Below, piece after piece: positions 10,277 to 19,037 of a DNA stretch of 64,000 nt. Position 1 is the stretch's first letter. Each line of letters begins with the position of its first letter. A model generated the notes under the pieces. It searched no databases and had not been told where the DNA came from. It was given only the letters and a program-made list of their open reading frames with translations. Position numbers and translations under genes: made by a program. The stretch comes from Mycobacterium mantenii (GTDB lineage: Bacteria > Actinomycetota > Actinomycetes > Mycobacteriales > Mycobacteriaceae). The stretch spans positions 6,014,001-6,078,000 of the forward strand of contig NZ_AP022590.1 in assembly GCF_010731775.1 (NCBI RefSeq), written 5' to 3'.

Positions 10277-11115
10277 TCGGGGCGGCATACGCCCAGCTGT
10301 CGGCCGTTACGTACGGTGTCAGCGATTTCGTGGGCGGCGTTGCAGCTCGGCGGGTGGCCGCGCTGCGCGTGATGCTCGTCGCCTACCCGATCGAGACGCT
10401 GCTGGTGGGCGTGATGGCCGTTTTCGTCGGCGGCCCCATCCATCTCGGTGCCGTCCTGTGGGGTGCCCTGTACGGCATCGGCATGGCGTTCGGCATGTGG
10501 GCGTTTTTCGCGGCGCTGGGCTCCGGGCCCATTTCGGTGGTCTCACCGCTGGCCGCGGTGCTCAACGCCGCGGTGCCCGTCGCGGTCGGCATGGCGATGG
10601 GGGAGCGGCCCGGGCAAGCGGCCCTGGTGGGCGTCGTGCTGGCGCTGGCGGCGGTGATGCTGGTCAGCCGCGAGGCCCCCGCCGAGGGGACACCGTACCG
10701 GTTCACTCCAAAAGTGGCCTGGCTCACAGTGGTTGCGGGCTCGGCGATGGGACTGAACCTGGTGTTCCTCCATCAGGCGCCGCACGTGTGCAAACTCTGG
10801 CCGCTGTTCTTCGCGCGGGTGGCGGCCAGCCTCGTGGTGTTCGCGATGGCGAAGTCCAGCCAGAACCTGGCGATGCCGCGGGGGCGGCCGCTCAAACTGG
10901 CCGTGGCCGTGGCGGTGCTGGACATTTTCGCCAATATCACCATGCTCGCGGCGCTGCACACCTGGCTGCTGTCGTTGGCCAGCATCTTGATTTCTCTTTA
11001 TCCGGCCGCGACGGTCGTGCTGGCGATGGTCGTGCTGCGCGAGCGGGTGACCCGACTGCAGGGCATCGGCATGGTGCTCGCCATGGGATCCGTGGCGATG
11101 ATCGCCTCAGCCTGA
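10273..11115 (+). CDS. EamA/DMT-family transporter, unusual start
   Basis: A multi-helix membrane protein of about 280 residues with the two EamA repeats (about residues 1-135 and 150-280), likely a small-metabolite exporter or importer of unknown substrate. The first helix, AYAQLSAVTYGVSDFVGG, is family-typical and lies upstream of the first conventional start, GTG 10330. In that frame no ATG, GTG or TTG occurs between a stop at 10243 and 10330, whereas a CTG at 10273 overlaps the smpB stop by four bases (CTGA). I infer the CTG start from helix completeness and coupling; starting at 10330 would cut the first helix in half. A sequencing error is an alternative. Confidence 0.75.
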   Translation: MIGAAYAQLSAVTYGVSDFVGGVAARRVAALRVMLVAYPIETLLVGVMAVFVGGPIHLGAVLWGALYGIGMAFGMWAFFAALGSGPISVVSPLAAVLNAAVPVAVGMAMGERPGQAALVGVVLALAAVMLVSREAPAEGTPYRFTPKVAWLTVVAGSAMGLNLVFLHQAPHVCKLWPLFFARVAASLVVFAMAKSSQNLAMPRGRPLKLAVAVAVLDIFANITMLAALHTWLLSLASILISLYPAATVVLAMVVLRERVTRLQGIGMVLAMGSVAMIASA

Positions 11116-11167
11116 CGGTTGTGAGGCCGCTTCTGTTGACGGGAAGCATCGGCCTACGATCCTGAGC

Positions 11168-12013
11168 ATGGCCGATCGCCCCGTCACCAAACTCGACAAG
11201 TCCGCCGTGCTCTCCGGCCTGTTCGCGGTGTGGGACGACATCGACACGCTGCTGGCCGGGCTGTCGGAAGCGCAGTGGCGGGCGGCCAGCCCGCTGCCGG
11301 GCTGGGACGTCAAAGCCTTGGTGGCGCACATGATCGGCACCGAGTCGTTCCTTGCCGGCATCGCCGCTCCCCAGCCCGATATCGACGTCTCGGCGCTGGA
11401 GCACGTGCGCAACGACATCGGCGTGATGAACGAGTGCTGGGTGCGCCATCTGAGCGCGCACGCCGATGCCGACGTGCTGGAAAGCTTCAGAGCGATCACC
11501 ACCGATCGGCGCGAGGCGCTCTCGAACATGTCCGGCGAGGAGTGGGACGCCGTGACGATGACGCCCAGTGGGCCGGACTCGTATGGCCGGTTCATGCGGA
11601 TCCGGGTGTTCGACTGCTGGATGCACGAGCAAGACATTCGGGTGGCGTTGGGGAGGCCGCCGTCCGACGGCGAACTCGCCGGACCCGCGGCCTCGCTCGC
11701 CGTCGACGAGATCGCCGCCACCATGGGCTACGTGGTGGGCAAGCTGGCGAAGGCGCCCGACGGTTCACGCGTCCAGTTCGACCTCACCGGCCCGCTGGCC
11801 CGCACCATCCGGGTCAGCGTCGACGGCCGGGCCGCGGTGGCCGACGATTTCGGCGGCCAAGCACCCACCGCTACCATCCGGCTGGACGGGCTGCAGTTCA
11901 CCCGGCTCGCCGGTGGCCGCCCGATGTGTCCCGCCCGCTCGCAGGACATCGAACTCGGCGGCGATGAAGACGTTGCCGCGCAGATTGTCGACCGCCTCAA
12001 TTTCGTTATCTGA
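11168..12013 (+). CDS. Maleylpyruvate isomerase/DinB-type mycothiol-dependent protein
   Basis: A 281-residue protein with an N-terminal DinB/MDMPI four-helix bundle of the TIGR03083 type: W(R)AASPLPGWDVKALVAHMIG and the later WMHEQDIRVALGRPP, which supply the His ligands of a metal site. The C-terminal 80 residues resemble the SCP2-like lobe of MDMPI proteins. These enzymes use mycothiol in isomerisation, S-transfer or conjugation. The substrate is unknown. It is transcribed with the transporter ahead (52-base gap), so it may share a promoter. Confidence 0.82.
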   Translation: MADRPVTKLDKSAVLSGLFAVWDDIDTLLAGLSEAQWRAASPLPGWDVKALVAHMIGTESFLAGIAAPQPDIDVSALEHVRNDIGVMNECWVRHLSAHADADVLESFRAITTDRREALSNMSGEEWDAVTMTPSGPDSYGRFMRIRVFDCWMHEQDIRVALGRPPSDGELAGPAASLAVDEIAATMGYVVGKLAKAPDGSRVQFDLTGPLARTIRVSVDGRAAVADDFGGQAPTATIRLDGLQFTRLAGGRPMCPARSQDIELGGDEDVAAQIVDRLNFVI

Positions 12014-12178
12014 CAAGTCTTTTCGTCTTGCCCGACGAATCGGGCGGTGACGGAGTAAACAAAGCGAGATATGTCACACCTGCGCATTGATGGTGTCTTG
12101 GGGGCCGGTGAACGGGTAGGCGGTCAAAGAGCGCGCCTTGCGCCGACACCCATCGTCAATGCCAGGAGGGCCATAAAA

Positions 12179-13141
12179 ATGACTGCACCCGATACCTCGA
12201 GATTGCTTGCGCAACTGCGCACGCTGCTCGACCTGACCAACACCGAGATTCAAATCGCGGAGACCCGCGTCGTCCAGGCGCGCACCGAGGCGGTGCGCCG
12301 CGAGCTTTCCCAGAACGCCGGAAATGGCCGTGCCCGGGCCGAAGCGATCGAGTCGGCGATACGGGACCTGGGGGGCTACCCTGACGTGATCGGTCCCTTC
12401 CTGGGCCGCGCCGCTGCGGCGGTCAAAGCGCTGACCGAGCAGGCCGAACCCTTTGACGAGGCGCTGCTGGGTGACCTCGCGCTGGAGGATCAGCTGCTGG
12501 ACCGGGCTCGCTACACCAAGGCGCTGGCCGTCGCCGCGAAGCGCCAGGACATCGTCGATCTCGCCGACCGCCTGATCACCGCCCACGCGGCGACCGTGGA
12601 CTGGCTGACGACCGTGCTCGCCGAAGATGCGCTGGGCGGACCTGCGGCGCTTCGCCGTACCCCGATCCAGATGGCCGCCGGCACCGCGGTGAAGCTGGTC
12701 AACCTGCCGGTGACCTGGTCCGCCCGTGGGGTGGACCGGGCCGTGGATGCGCTGCGTTCCACCGGTCCGGCGATCAACGACCTCGTCAAGCGCGGCGGCA
12801 ATGCCGGCGAGATCGCCGCGAAGGCACTGTCCGCGTCGCAGAGCGCCGCGTTGCGGGCCGCGGAACGGGTCACCCGCTCCGAAGGGGCGGACCGGGCGGC
12901 CGACGCCTTGCACTCCGGTCGCGCCACGGTCGGCGTCCTGGACGAGTCCGAGTTGCCCATCGGCAACTATGACGAACTCAACGTCAGCGAGGCGGTGGCC
13001 GCGATCAAGGATCTCACCACCCCCGACGACGTGCGGGTTGTCATCGCCTATGAGGAGGCGCACAAAAACCGGCAGGGCGTCGTCTCGGCGGCGCAAACCC
13101 GGATTGCTGCCATCGCCCAAGAGGTGGTCGGCATCAACTAG
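12179..13141 (+). CDS. Alpha-helical protein, possibly ferritin-like fold
   Basis: A 320-residue soluble protein that is almost entirely helical. The first 150 residues carry the spacing of a ferritin-like bundle (TNTEIQIAETRV, LGDLALEDQLLDRARYTKAL, LITAHAATVDWL), with Glu and His at plausible metal-ligand positions. The C-terminal half is Ala-rich and of unknown fold. ATG 12179 has a strong AGGAGGG nine bases upstream, which decides against the longer in-frame starts at 12071 onward. I do not recognise a specific function. Confidence 0.65.
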   Translation: MTAPDTSRLLAQLRTLLDLTNTEIQIAETRVVQARTEAVRRELSQNAGNGRARAEAIESAIRDLGGYPDVIGPFLGRAAAAVKALTEQAEPFDEALLGDLALEDQLLDRARYTKALAVAAKRQDIVDLADRLITAHAATVDWLTTVLAEDALGGPAALRRTPIQMAAGTAVKLVNLPVTWSARGVDRAVDALRSTGPAINDLVKRGGNAGEIAAKALSASQSAALRAAERVTRSEGADRAADALHSGRATVGVLDESELPIGNYDELNVSEAVAAIKDLTTPDDVRVVIAYEEAHKNRQGVVSAAQTRIAAIAQEVVGIN

Positions 13142-13154
13142 CAACCCCAACTGC

Positions 13155-13189
13155 CCGAATCCCCCGGTGCCAGGCGCCGGGGGATTCGG
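13155..13189 (+). terminator. Strong hairpin after the helical-protein gene
   Basis: A perfect 13-bp stem (CCGAATCCCCCGG with its complement) and 9-base loop lie 13 bases past the stop at 13141. There is no U tract, so it is a mycobacterial-style hairpin terminator separating this gene from ssrA. Confidence 0.7.
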
Positions 13190-13214
13190 CGCCCCAGCGC
13201 GGAACATATTTGCG

Positions 13215-13242
13215 TTGCCGCTGGTTGATAGGCAGGTACCAT
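13215..13242 (+). promoter_or_regulatory. Probable ssrA promoter
   Basis: TTGCCG at 13215-13220 and TACCAT at 13237-13242, separated by 16 bases, fit a housekeeping SigA promoter. They lie 33 bases upstream of the mature tmRNA 5' end, leaving a short leader to be processed. Confidence 0.5.
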
Positions 13243-13274
13243 TGATATTCCTGCCGAAAGTCGGCGGGGTGCGA

Positions 13275-13640
13275 GGGGCTGAAAGGTTTCGACTTCGCGC
13301 ATCGAATCAAGGGAAGCGTGCCGGTGCAGGCAACTGACCACCGTAAGCGTCGTTGCAAACAGATAAGCGCCGATTCACATCAGCGCGACTACGCTCTCGC
13401 TGCCTAAGCGACAGCTAGTCCGTCAGACCGGGAAAGCCCTCGACCCGGAGCCTGGCGTCAGCTAGAGGGATCCACCGATGAGTCCGGTCGCGGGACTTAT
13501 CGGGACACCAACAGCGACTGGGATCGTCATCCTGGCTTGTTCGCGTGACCAGGAGATCCGAGTAGAGGCATAGCGAACTGCGCACGGAGAAGTCTTGAGG
13601 GAATGCCGTAGGACCCGGGTTCGATTCCCGGCAGCTCCAC
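13275..13640 (+). ncRNA. ssrA: tmRNA (ssrA)
   Basis: Transfer-messenger RNA that rescues stalled ribosomes with SmpB. The 5' end GGGGCTGAAAGGTTTCGACT pairs with the 3' CAGCTCC to form the tRNA-like acceptor, and the T arm GGTTCGATTCC lies just upstream. The internal tag frame, resuming at 13369, reads ADSHQRDYALAA and stops with TAA at 13405, matching the M. tuberculosis tag. The terminal CCA is not encoded. A good intrinsic terminator follows. Length (366 nt) is normal. Confidence 0.97.
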
Positions 13641-13644
13641 AGAG

Positions 13645-13675
13645 AAAGGGCCGCCGCTCGGCGGCCCTTTCGTTT
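13645..13675 (+). terminator. Intrinsic terminator of ssrA
   Basis: An 11-bp perfect stem (AAAGGGCCGCC with GGCGGCCCTTT), 4-base loop GCTC, then TTTCGTTT. This is the clearest rho-independent terminator in the window. Confidence 0.9.
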
Positions 13676-13784
13676 GACTGGATCGAATGCTTCGACCCGT
13701 TGCTCCGAACGGACGATCCTGTACCTCATCACAGGCGGCAATATTGCGCCGCAGGTAGGTTTCCTACGAGTGCGAGGAGCGCCC

Positions 13785-14963
13785 ATGCGCGGCAGACGAT
13801 TACTTCAACTGATCCCCATCGCCGGTGTAGCGGGCTTGACGGCATGCAGCTCCACCACGCACAGCGGCAATGCATCGATGCCGGCAGAACCGCCGTCAAT
13901 CACCAGCGAGCCGTTCGGTCGGGTGGGTGAGACCCCGGTCAGTCGCTACACGATGACCAGCGGGTACGGCATGCGGGTACGAATCCTGAACTACGGCGGC
14001 ATCATTCAGTCGATCGAGGTCCCCGATCGCATCGGAAATGTCAACAATGTGGTGCTGGGCTTTCCGGCCCTGGACGGCTACCTGAACAACACCGGATCTG
14101 CCAAGACCTATTTCGGCGCGATCATCGGTCGCTATGGCAACCGAATCGCCAAGGGGGCTTTCTCGTTAAACGGCAACGGGTATCACGTGCCGATCAACAA
14201 CAGTGGCAACAGCTTGCACGGCGGTACCGCCGGCTTCGATACGAAGGTGTGGCAGGCCAGTCAGCAGAACGGTAGCGACAGCGTAAGCCTGAGGCTCCAA
14301 TATGTCAGTCCTGCAGGCGAAATGGGCTATCCCGGGACACTGGCGACCACCGTCACGTACACCGTGGACCAGAAAAACGAACTGCGCATCGACTACCGCG
14401 CGACCACCGACGCGCCGACCGTGATCAACCTGACCAACCACAGCTACTTCAACCTGGCGGGTGAGGACACGCTCGACGTCTACGACCAGAAGGTCACCAT
14501 CGATGCCGACAACTACACGCCCACCGACCCCACACAGATCCCGACCGGTCAGATCGGGCGGGTGCAGGGCACGCCGTTCGATTTCACCTCCCCGACCGCG
14601 ATCGGGGCACATATCACCGCGAACGACCCGCAGCTGTTGCTGGCCCGGGGTTACGACCACAACTGGGTGATCAACCGCGGCCACAACACCGGGCTGGTGG
14701 AGGCGGCCAGGGCCGAGGACCCGCGGACCGGGCGCACGCTGACCGTCTCCACCACCGAGCCCGGTATGCAGTTCTATACATCCAACTTCCTCGAAGGGAC
14801 GTTGACGGGCACCAGCGGGCACATCTACCGACAGGGCGCGGGATTCACGATGGAGACCCAGCACTACCCCGATTCGCCGAATCACCGGAACTTCCCGACC
14901 ACCACCCTCAACCCGGGCCAGACCTACGATTCGACAACGGTTTTTGCCTTCAGCACGAAATGA
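13785..14963 (+). CDS. Lipoprotein aldose 1-epimerase (GalM-like)
   Basis: A 392-residue exported sugar mutarotase. The N-terminus is a lipoprotein signal (RGRR, a hydrophobic stretch, then lipobox LTAC with Cys about residue 21), followed by a Ser/Pro linker and the GalM beta-sandwich from about residue 45. Catalytic elements are visible: NRIAKGAF, the general-acid His in NLTNHSYFNL, and the general-base Glu in TMETQHYPDSPNH. It probably interconverts alpha and beta anomers of a hexose outside the membrane. ATG 13785 follows GAGGAGC. It is a stand-alone gene after ssrA. Confidence 0.92.
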   Translation: MRGRRLLQLIPIAGVAGLTACSSTTHSGNASMPAEPPSITSEPFGRVGETPVSRYTMTSGYGMRVRILNYGGIIQSIEVPDRIGNVNNVVLGFPALDGYLNNTGSAKTYFGAIIGRYGNRIAKGAFSLNGNGYHVPINNSGNSLHGGTAGFDTKVWQASQQNGSDSVSLRLQYVSPAGEMGYPGTLATTVTYTVDQKNELRIDYRATTDAPTVINLTNHSYFNLAGEDTLDVYDQKVTIDADNYTPTDPTQIPTGQIGRVQGTPFDFTSPTAIGAHITANDPQLLLARGYDHNWVINRGHNTGLVEAARAEDPRTGRTLTVSTTEPGMQFYTSNFLEGTLTGTSGHIYRQGAGFTMETQHYPDSPNHRNFPTTTLNPGQTYDSTTVFAFSTK

Positions 14964-15095
14964 GCGCCGGTGCGGGCGCCCATATCTGCGGTCGGGCCTA
15001 ACCCGTTGGATTTCGCGTGGGGTGAGCGGCTTTAATCGTCATACGACGGCGATGTCACGTTGTGCACGCCCGAGACCGCATCACGAGGAGCTCTC

Positions 15096-15593
15096 ATGAC
15101 CTATCGCCGTTTTGCTTGGGTGCTCGGCGCGGTGGTGGCGGTGGCCATCATTCCCGTCGAAGCCCACGGCGAGCCGCCGACGAAGTGTCTGACCAACACT
15201 CCCAAGGGCAAGCAGGTCTACGTGCCGTGCGATCTGCTCAACGCCGGGGCCAATTTCCCGCCGGGACAGCGTTGTCCTCCACCGCTCGAGCAGTACCCGA
15301 AAGATGTGGCGGACTGGTGCGGCGAAGGCCCGGGACTTGCGAGTACCACGCCCACGACTCCTCCGACTCCGACGAGCCCCACGAGTCCTACCAGCCCTGT
15401 GCGGCCGACGAGCCCTACGACCTCAACGACTCCCACGACCCCAACCAGTCCTTCGACCCCAACGACTCCCTCGACCCCAACGACTCCCACGACCCCAACC
15501 AGTCCTACCACCCCAACCAGTCCTACGACCCCGACGAGTCCTGCGAGCCCAACGAGTCCCACCAGTCCGGCGGCTCCGGGCACTGCACAGTGA
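15096..15593 (+). CDS. Secreted Thr/Pro/Ser-repeat protein
   Basis: A 165-residue secreted protein. A signal peptide (MTYRRFAWVLGAVVAVA..., probable cleavage after AHG) is followed by a small Cys-containing domain of about 60 residues with four Cys (CLTN, CDLL, CPPP, CGEG) likely forming disulfides. The last 80 residues are a tandem TTP/TSP array. ATG 15096 is preceded by GAGGAG. The low-complexity tail may be a wall-spanning or glycosylated stalk. I do not recognise the family. Confidence 0.8.
   Translation: MTYRRFAWVLGAVVAVAIIPVEAHGEPPTKCLTNTPKGKQVYVPCDLLNAGANFPPGQRCPPPLEQYPKDVADWCGEGPGLASTTPTTPPTPTSPTSPTSPVRPTSPTTSTTPTTPTSPSTPTTPSTPTTPTTPTSPTTPTSPTTPTSPASPTSPTSPAAPGTAQ
15349..15585 (+). 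repeat. Tandem minisatellite encoding (T/S)TP/TSP repeats
   Basis: Degenerate units of about 9-18 bases (ACNCCNACNAGTCC pattern) repeat in frame across the C-terminus of the secreted protein. Pure, slippage-prone copies such as ACCCCAACCAGTCCTAC recur near 15470-15530, so the copy number is likely to vary between strains. Confidence 0.8.
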
Positions 15594-15634
15594 CGAAGTC
15601 TTCTTTTCACCCGAAGCTTCGGCCCGCAGGCGAA

Positions 15635-17122
15635 TTACAACAGGCCCAGTTCTCGCGCCCGCCTAACCGCCGCGCTGCGGTGCTCGACGCGGAGCTTGCG
15701 GTACACGGCGCGCTGGTGGGTCTTCACGGTGTTGAGCGAGACATATAGCCGCGCACCGATTTCAGTTCGCGATAACCGGGTGGGCAGCAGGCGAAGAACC
15801 TCAAGCTCCTTGGGCGTCAACTCCTCACCGACCGCGCACCCGACGTGGCGCGAAGTCACCCCCACGTCCGCGCTCAGCTCGGCCGTGGCGAGGACATCAG
15901 CACTGCGCGCGATGTCACCACCGCCGACCAGGTGGCGCCTCGCCTCATCGATTAGCCCCTCGGTCTCGAACCAGGTCGCCGCGCGTCGGTGCAGATCGGC
16001 GACGAGATCGGGCTCGGTGCGACGCAGCTCGGTGCGCAACAGCTCTGCGAACAGCTGGTGATAGCGATACCAGTGACGCGACATGTCCAGCGGCACCACA
16101 AACAGGTTTTCGCGCTCGACCATCTCCAAAACCGAGGCCGAGCCAGACGTTTGGAGCACCGCGTCGCACAACGGACCGCTGAGTCGTCCCAAGACCGAGG
16201 TACGGAGCAAAAAGTCACGAAGGTGCGGTGGTTGACCGTCGAGCACCTCGGCCATCAAGTAGTCGACGATGTGACGGTTGTCGCCGGCGAAGGTCTGAAT
16301 AAATGCTGCGGCATCGGTGCGACCGGCCAACGACAGTCCGGCGAGATACAGTCCCGCGGCCCACCCCTCCGTGCGGCGAAACAGCAGTTGGACTTGCGCG
16401 TCGGTCAACGTCAAACCGAGCACGCCGTCAAGCAGGTCCGCGGCCTCGCCGGTCTGAAAGCGCAACTCCTCAGCCCGCAGCTCCAGCAGCTCGCCGCGGG
16501 CGCGCAACCGCGCCAACGGCAGCAGGGGATCCGAGCGGGTGGCGATGACCAGCTGGAAATTTCGCGGCATCCGTTCCACCACGAAACCCACCTGCTCATG
16601 CACGGTCTTATTTTCAACAAGGTGATAGTCGTCGAGGATCAGCGCGACCTGGTGGTCGATGGCGGCCAACTCGTCGAGCAGGGTGGGCAAGACCACCTGT
16701 CGAGGGTCGGCACCTATCGTGATGAGCTCGAACGCACGGGGCGCCACCCCCGGGCTGGCCTTGCCCAGCGCCGCGATCGCACAGCCCCAAAATCGCGCCG
16801 GATCATTGTCGGACGCATCAAGGGACACCCAACCCCGTCGACGGCGGTCATCGGCGCCGCTTACCCATTGCGCCAAAAGCGTCGTCTTGCCCCAGCCCGC
16901 CGGCGCACTGAGCAACGCGAGCTTGCGAGAGGGTTCCGCCGAAAGGATGTCGATCAGGGCTGCCCGTTCGATGAGCTGAGCGCGGATCGCCGGTGGTGCC
17001 GTCTTTCCGGCAAGTAGCACCGCCGGCTCGCCGGCTTCAGTCGGTGCTTTGCCCTCGAAGTCGAAGAGGATCGGCGTGACGCACAGCAGATCGGCGATCG
17101 TTGAGCTGTCTGCCACTATCAT
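15635..17122 (-). CDS. MalT/LuxR-type ATP-dependent regulator, compact form
   Basis: A 495-residue STAND-type transcription regulator. The P-loop APAGWGKTT lies at residues 73-81, Walker B LILDDYHLV near 165, and a LuxR HTH occupies the last 65 residues (LTPKELEVLRLLPTRLSRTEIG and SLNTVKTHQRAVYRKL). MalT-type proteins are usually 850-900 residues, with a long TPR-like sensor between the ATPase and HTH; here only a few dozen residues separate them, so most of the sensor is missing. The reading frame is intact. It is convergent with the repeat protein and lies 79 bases downstream of the MocR gene on the same strand. Confidence 0.85.
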   Translation of the reverse strand: MIVADSSTIADLLCVTPILFDFEGKAPTEAGEPAVLLAGKTAPPAIRAQLIERAALIDILSAEPSRKLALLSAPAGWGKTTLLAQWVSGADDRRRRGWVSLDASDNDPARFWGCAIAALGKASPGVAPRAFELITIGADPRQVVLPTLLDELAAIDHQVALILDDYHLVENKTVHEQVGFVVERMPRNFQLVIATRSDPLLPLARLRARGELLELRAEELRFQTGEAADLLDGVLGLTLTDAQVQLLFRRTEGWAAGLYLAGLSLAGRTDAAAFIQTFAGDNRHIVDYLMAEVLDGQPPHLRDFLLRTSVLGRLSGPLCDAVLQTSGSASVLEMVERENLFVVPLDMSRHWYRYHQLFAELLRTELRRTEPDLVADLHRRAATWFETEGLIDEARRHLVGGGDIARSADVLATAELSADVGVTSRHVGCAVGEELTPKELEVLRLLPTRLSRTEIGARLYVSLNTVKTHQRAVYRKLRVEHRSAAVRRARELGLL

Positions 17123-17201
17123 GCTTTGAACGTAATCGCGGTTTCGCGCTGATCGTGGGCCACTTGGGCACGACGAGATGGGTCCAGTTGAGGCGGATGT
17201 T

Positions 17202-18614
17202 TCAGGGCAGCAGTCGGATCAAGGCGTCCAACGCCGCCGACCATGCGCTCGGCGAGGGCGCCGCAAACCCCACTACTAAGCCGTTCCGCTTGCTGCCGGC
17301 TTCGGGATGGCGAAACAGATCAAGACCGTCCACACCGAGCCGTCGCCACGCCCGTTGACGAGACAGCGCGCTCTCGTCGGCCCCGGCAAGCTCAAGCATC
17401 ACCTGCAGACCCGCGGGCATTCCCGCGACGGTGGTCGTCGGTGATGACCGGGCGACAGCGGCGACGAGTTGCTCGCGGCGGCGCCGGTACTGGGCGCGCA
17501 TGGTGCGAATGTGTCTGTCATAGGAACCGGACACGATGAATTCGGCCATCGCCAACTGGTCAACGAAGCCGGACGTCTCCTCGCGTTCACCCCTCTGCCG
17601 GCCCACCGCATGGACGAGTCGGTCTGGCAGCACCAGCCACCCGAGCCGAAGCCCCGGCGCCAGCGACTTGCTCGCCGTCCCCATATAGATGACATGTTCG
17701 GGATCGATGCCCTGCAGCGCACCGACAGGGCCACGGTCGTAGCGGAATTCGCCGTCGTAATCATCTTCGATGATCAGTCCGCCGGTACGTCGCGCCCAAT
17801 CGACGACGGCTGCGCGGCGGTCGGACCACAGAGGCACGCCCAGCGGGAACTGGTGCGACGGAGTGAGCAGCACACCGCCCGCATCTGCAATGCCGTCGAG
17901 GGCCATAACATCAGCGCCATGAGAGTCCACTGTCAGTGGGGGGCAACGTAACTGCGCTCGAGCGAGCGACGCCCGCTGTGCCCGCAGGCCAAATGATTCG
18001 ACGGCGACAGCGGCGACCCCGGCTTCTGCCAGCGCGGCGGCCACGAGGTTCAATCCTTCAGCGGCGCCGCTGCAGATGACGATGTTGTCCGGCCGGGCCC
18101 GAACTCCCCGAGCACGAGCGAGATACTCGGCAAGGGCGCTGCGAAGCTCCGGGCGCCCCTGGGGGTCGGCGTAGCCGAACGCCTCGAACGGGGCATCGTT
18201 CAACGCGCGCTTGACAGCACGACTCCATTCCATCCGTGGAAACGACGACAGGTCCGGATGCCCCGGTCGCAAGTCGTGGTCCAACTCGTGCTGTGTCGGT
18301 CGTTTAGGGGGTGAAGCCACGGACCGGACGACTTCAGCCGCACGTTGGGCAACCAATGTGCCCGAGCCGTGTTGTGATGTCAGCCAGCCCTCGGCGATGA
18401 GTTCGGCGTACGCACGGGCGACGGTGTTTCTCGCAACTCCGAGGTCGGCGGCCAGCGCGCGACTCGAGGGCAACTGGATGCCCGGCACCAATCGCCCCGA
18501 ACGGATCGCGTCGCGAATGGCTTCCATGACACCATCACGCACCCTGCCGCCGGGGCGATCCAGGTAAAGATCCAACCCGGCGACCGAGCTTTGTGATCCG
18601 GTCGTTGCGCGCAT
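17202..18614 (-). CDS. MocR/PdxR-type GntR regulator with aminotransferase domain
   Basis: A 470-residue regulator. The N-terminal GntR winged helix (residues 18-85, PSSRALAADLGVARNTVARAYAEL) is fused to a fold-type I aminotransferase domain (about 110-470). The PLP lysine is in MGTASKSLAPG, and the DDYDGEFRYD motif is typical. MocR proteins sense PLP adducts or amino-acid derivatives. It is divergent from the redox operon that starts at 18792, and the palindromic element at 18704-18749 lies between them, making it the best candidate regulator of that operon. Confidence 0.92.
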   Translation of the reverse strand: MRATTGSQSSVAGLDLYLDRPGGRVRDGVMEAIRDAIRSGRLVPGIQLPSSRALAADLGVARNTVARAYAELIAEGWLTSQHGSGTLVAQRAAEVVRSVASPPKRPTQHELDHDLRPGHPDLSSFPRMEWSRAVKRALNDAPFEAFGYADPQGRPELRSALAEYLARARGVRARPDNIVICSGAAEGLNLVAAALAEAGVAAVAVESFGLRAQRASLARAQLRCPPLTVDSHGADVMALDGIADAGGVLLTPSHQFPLGVPLWSDRRAAVVDWARRTGGLIIEDDYDGEFRYDRGPVGALQGIDPEHVIYMGTASKSLAPGLRLGWLVLPDRLVHAVGRQRGEREETSGFVDQLAMAEFIVSGSYDRHIRTMRAQYRRRREQLVAAVARSSPTTTVAGMPAGLQVMLELAGADESALSRQRAWRRLGVDGLDLFRHPEAGSKRNGLVVGFAAPSPSAWSAALDALIRLLP

Positions 18615-18703
18615 GTCCGTGCTCGTGGTGGTTACCAGTGGGCGATTGGGCAGCTCCTGGGGCTTGGCAAAGCGGTATTAAGACTACGCTCTGATGCCTG
18701 TGC

Positions 18704-18749
18704 ACTCACCCGGGTGAATTAGCTCGCCGGGTGATGACGACTCACCCCG
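18704..18749. promoter_or_regulatory. Bipartite palindromic operator, copy A
   Basis: Part 1 is ACTCACCCGGGTGAAT (18704-18719), containing the perfect palindrome TCACCCGGGTGA. After a 9-base spacer, part 2 is GGGTGATGAC-GA-CTCACCCCG (18729-18749), an inverted repeat of the same half-site GGGTGA/TCACCC. A third weaker pair (GGTGA...TCACC) lies at 18754-18771. The same two parts with the same 9-base spacer recur at 26478-26523. It lies in the divergent region between the MocR regulator and its probable target operon. Confidence 0.8.
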
Positions 18750-18791
18750 TGCCGGTGAACGCTGAATCACCAGTTGGCGAGCGGAGGACAA

Positions 18792-19037
18792 GTGCAGTCG
18801 ACGATGTACCGGATCTGCGTTCGAGGCCGCGTGACCGAGCGGCTCGGTTCCGCATTGGAAGGGATGCGGCTCGAGGCCGGTGCGACCGAAACCGCGTTCA
18901 CGGGTGAAATCCGCGACCAGTCACAGCTTTACGGACTCCTCGACCGGGTCCGTGATCTCGGCCTTGAGCTCGTCAGCGTACAACCGCAGCCTGCGGCTGA
19001 CCCGAGAACGACAACCGGAATCAGGAAGGACCTGTAA
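18792..19037 (+). CDS. Small protein leading the redox operon
   Basis: An 81-residue soluble protein of unrecognised family. A strand-helix pattern (MYRICVRGRV...LGSALEGM...TAFTGEIRDQSQLYGLLDRVRDLGLELVSVQP) suggests a ferredoxin-like or ACT-like alpha/beta fold. GTG 18792 has GGAGGA seven bases upstream; an internal ATG at 18804 is an alternative. Its stop overlaps the next start (TAATG). Its position first in an operon with an oxidoreductase, cupin and RidA suggests a small regulatory or binding role. Confidence 0.7.
   Translation: MQSTMYRICVRGRVTERLGSALEGMRLEAGATETAFTGEIRDQSQLYGLLDRVRDLGLELVSVQPQPAADPRTTTGIRKDL

Noticed and set aside
13600..13640. A possible free-standing tRNA 3' half
   Set aside because: It is the tRNA-like end of tmRNA; no D or anticodon arm is present.
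15349..15585. Repeats that might suggest a CRISPR array
   Set aside because: Units are contiguous, in frame and without unique spacers; they encode the Thr/Pro tail.
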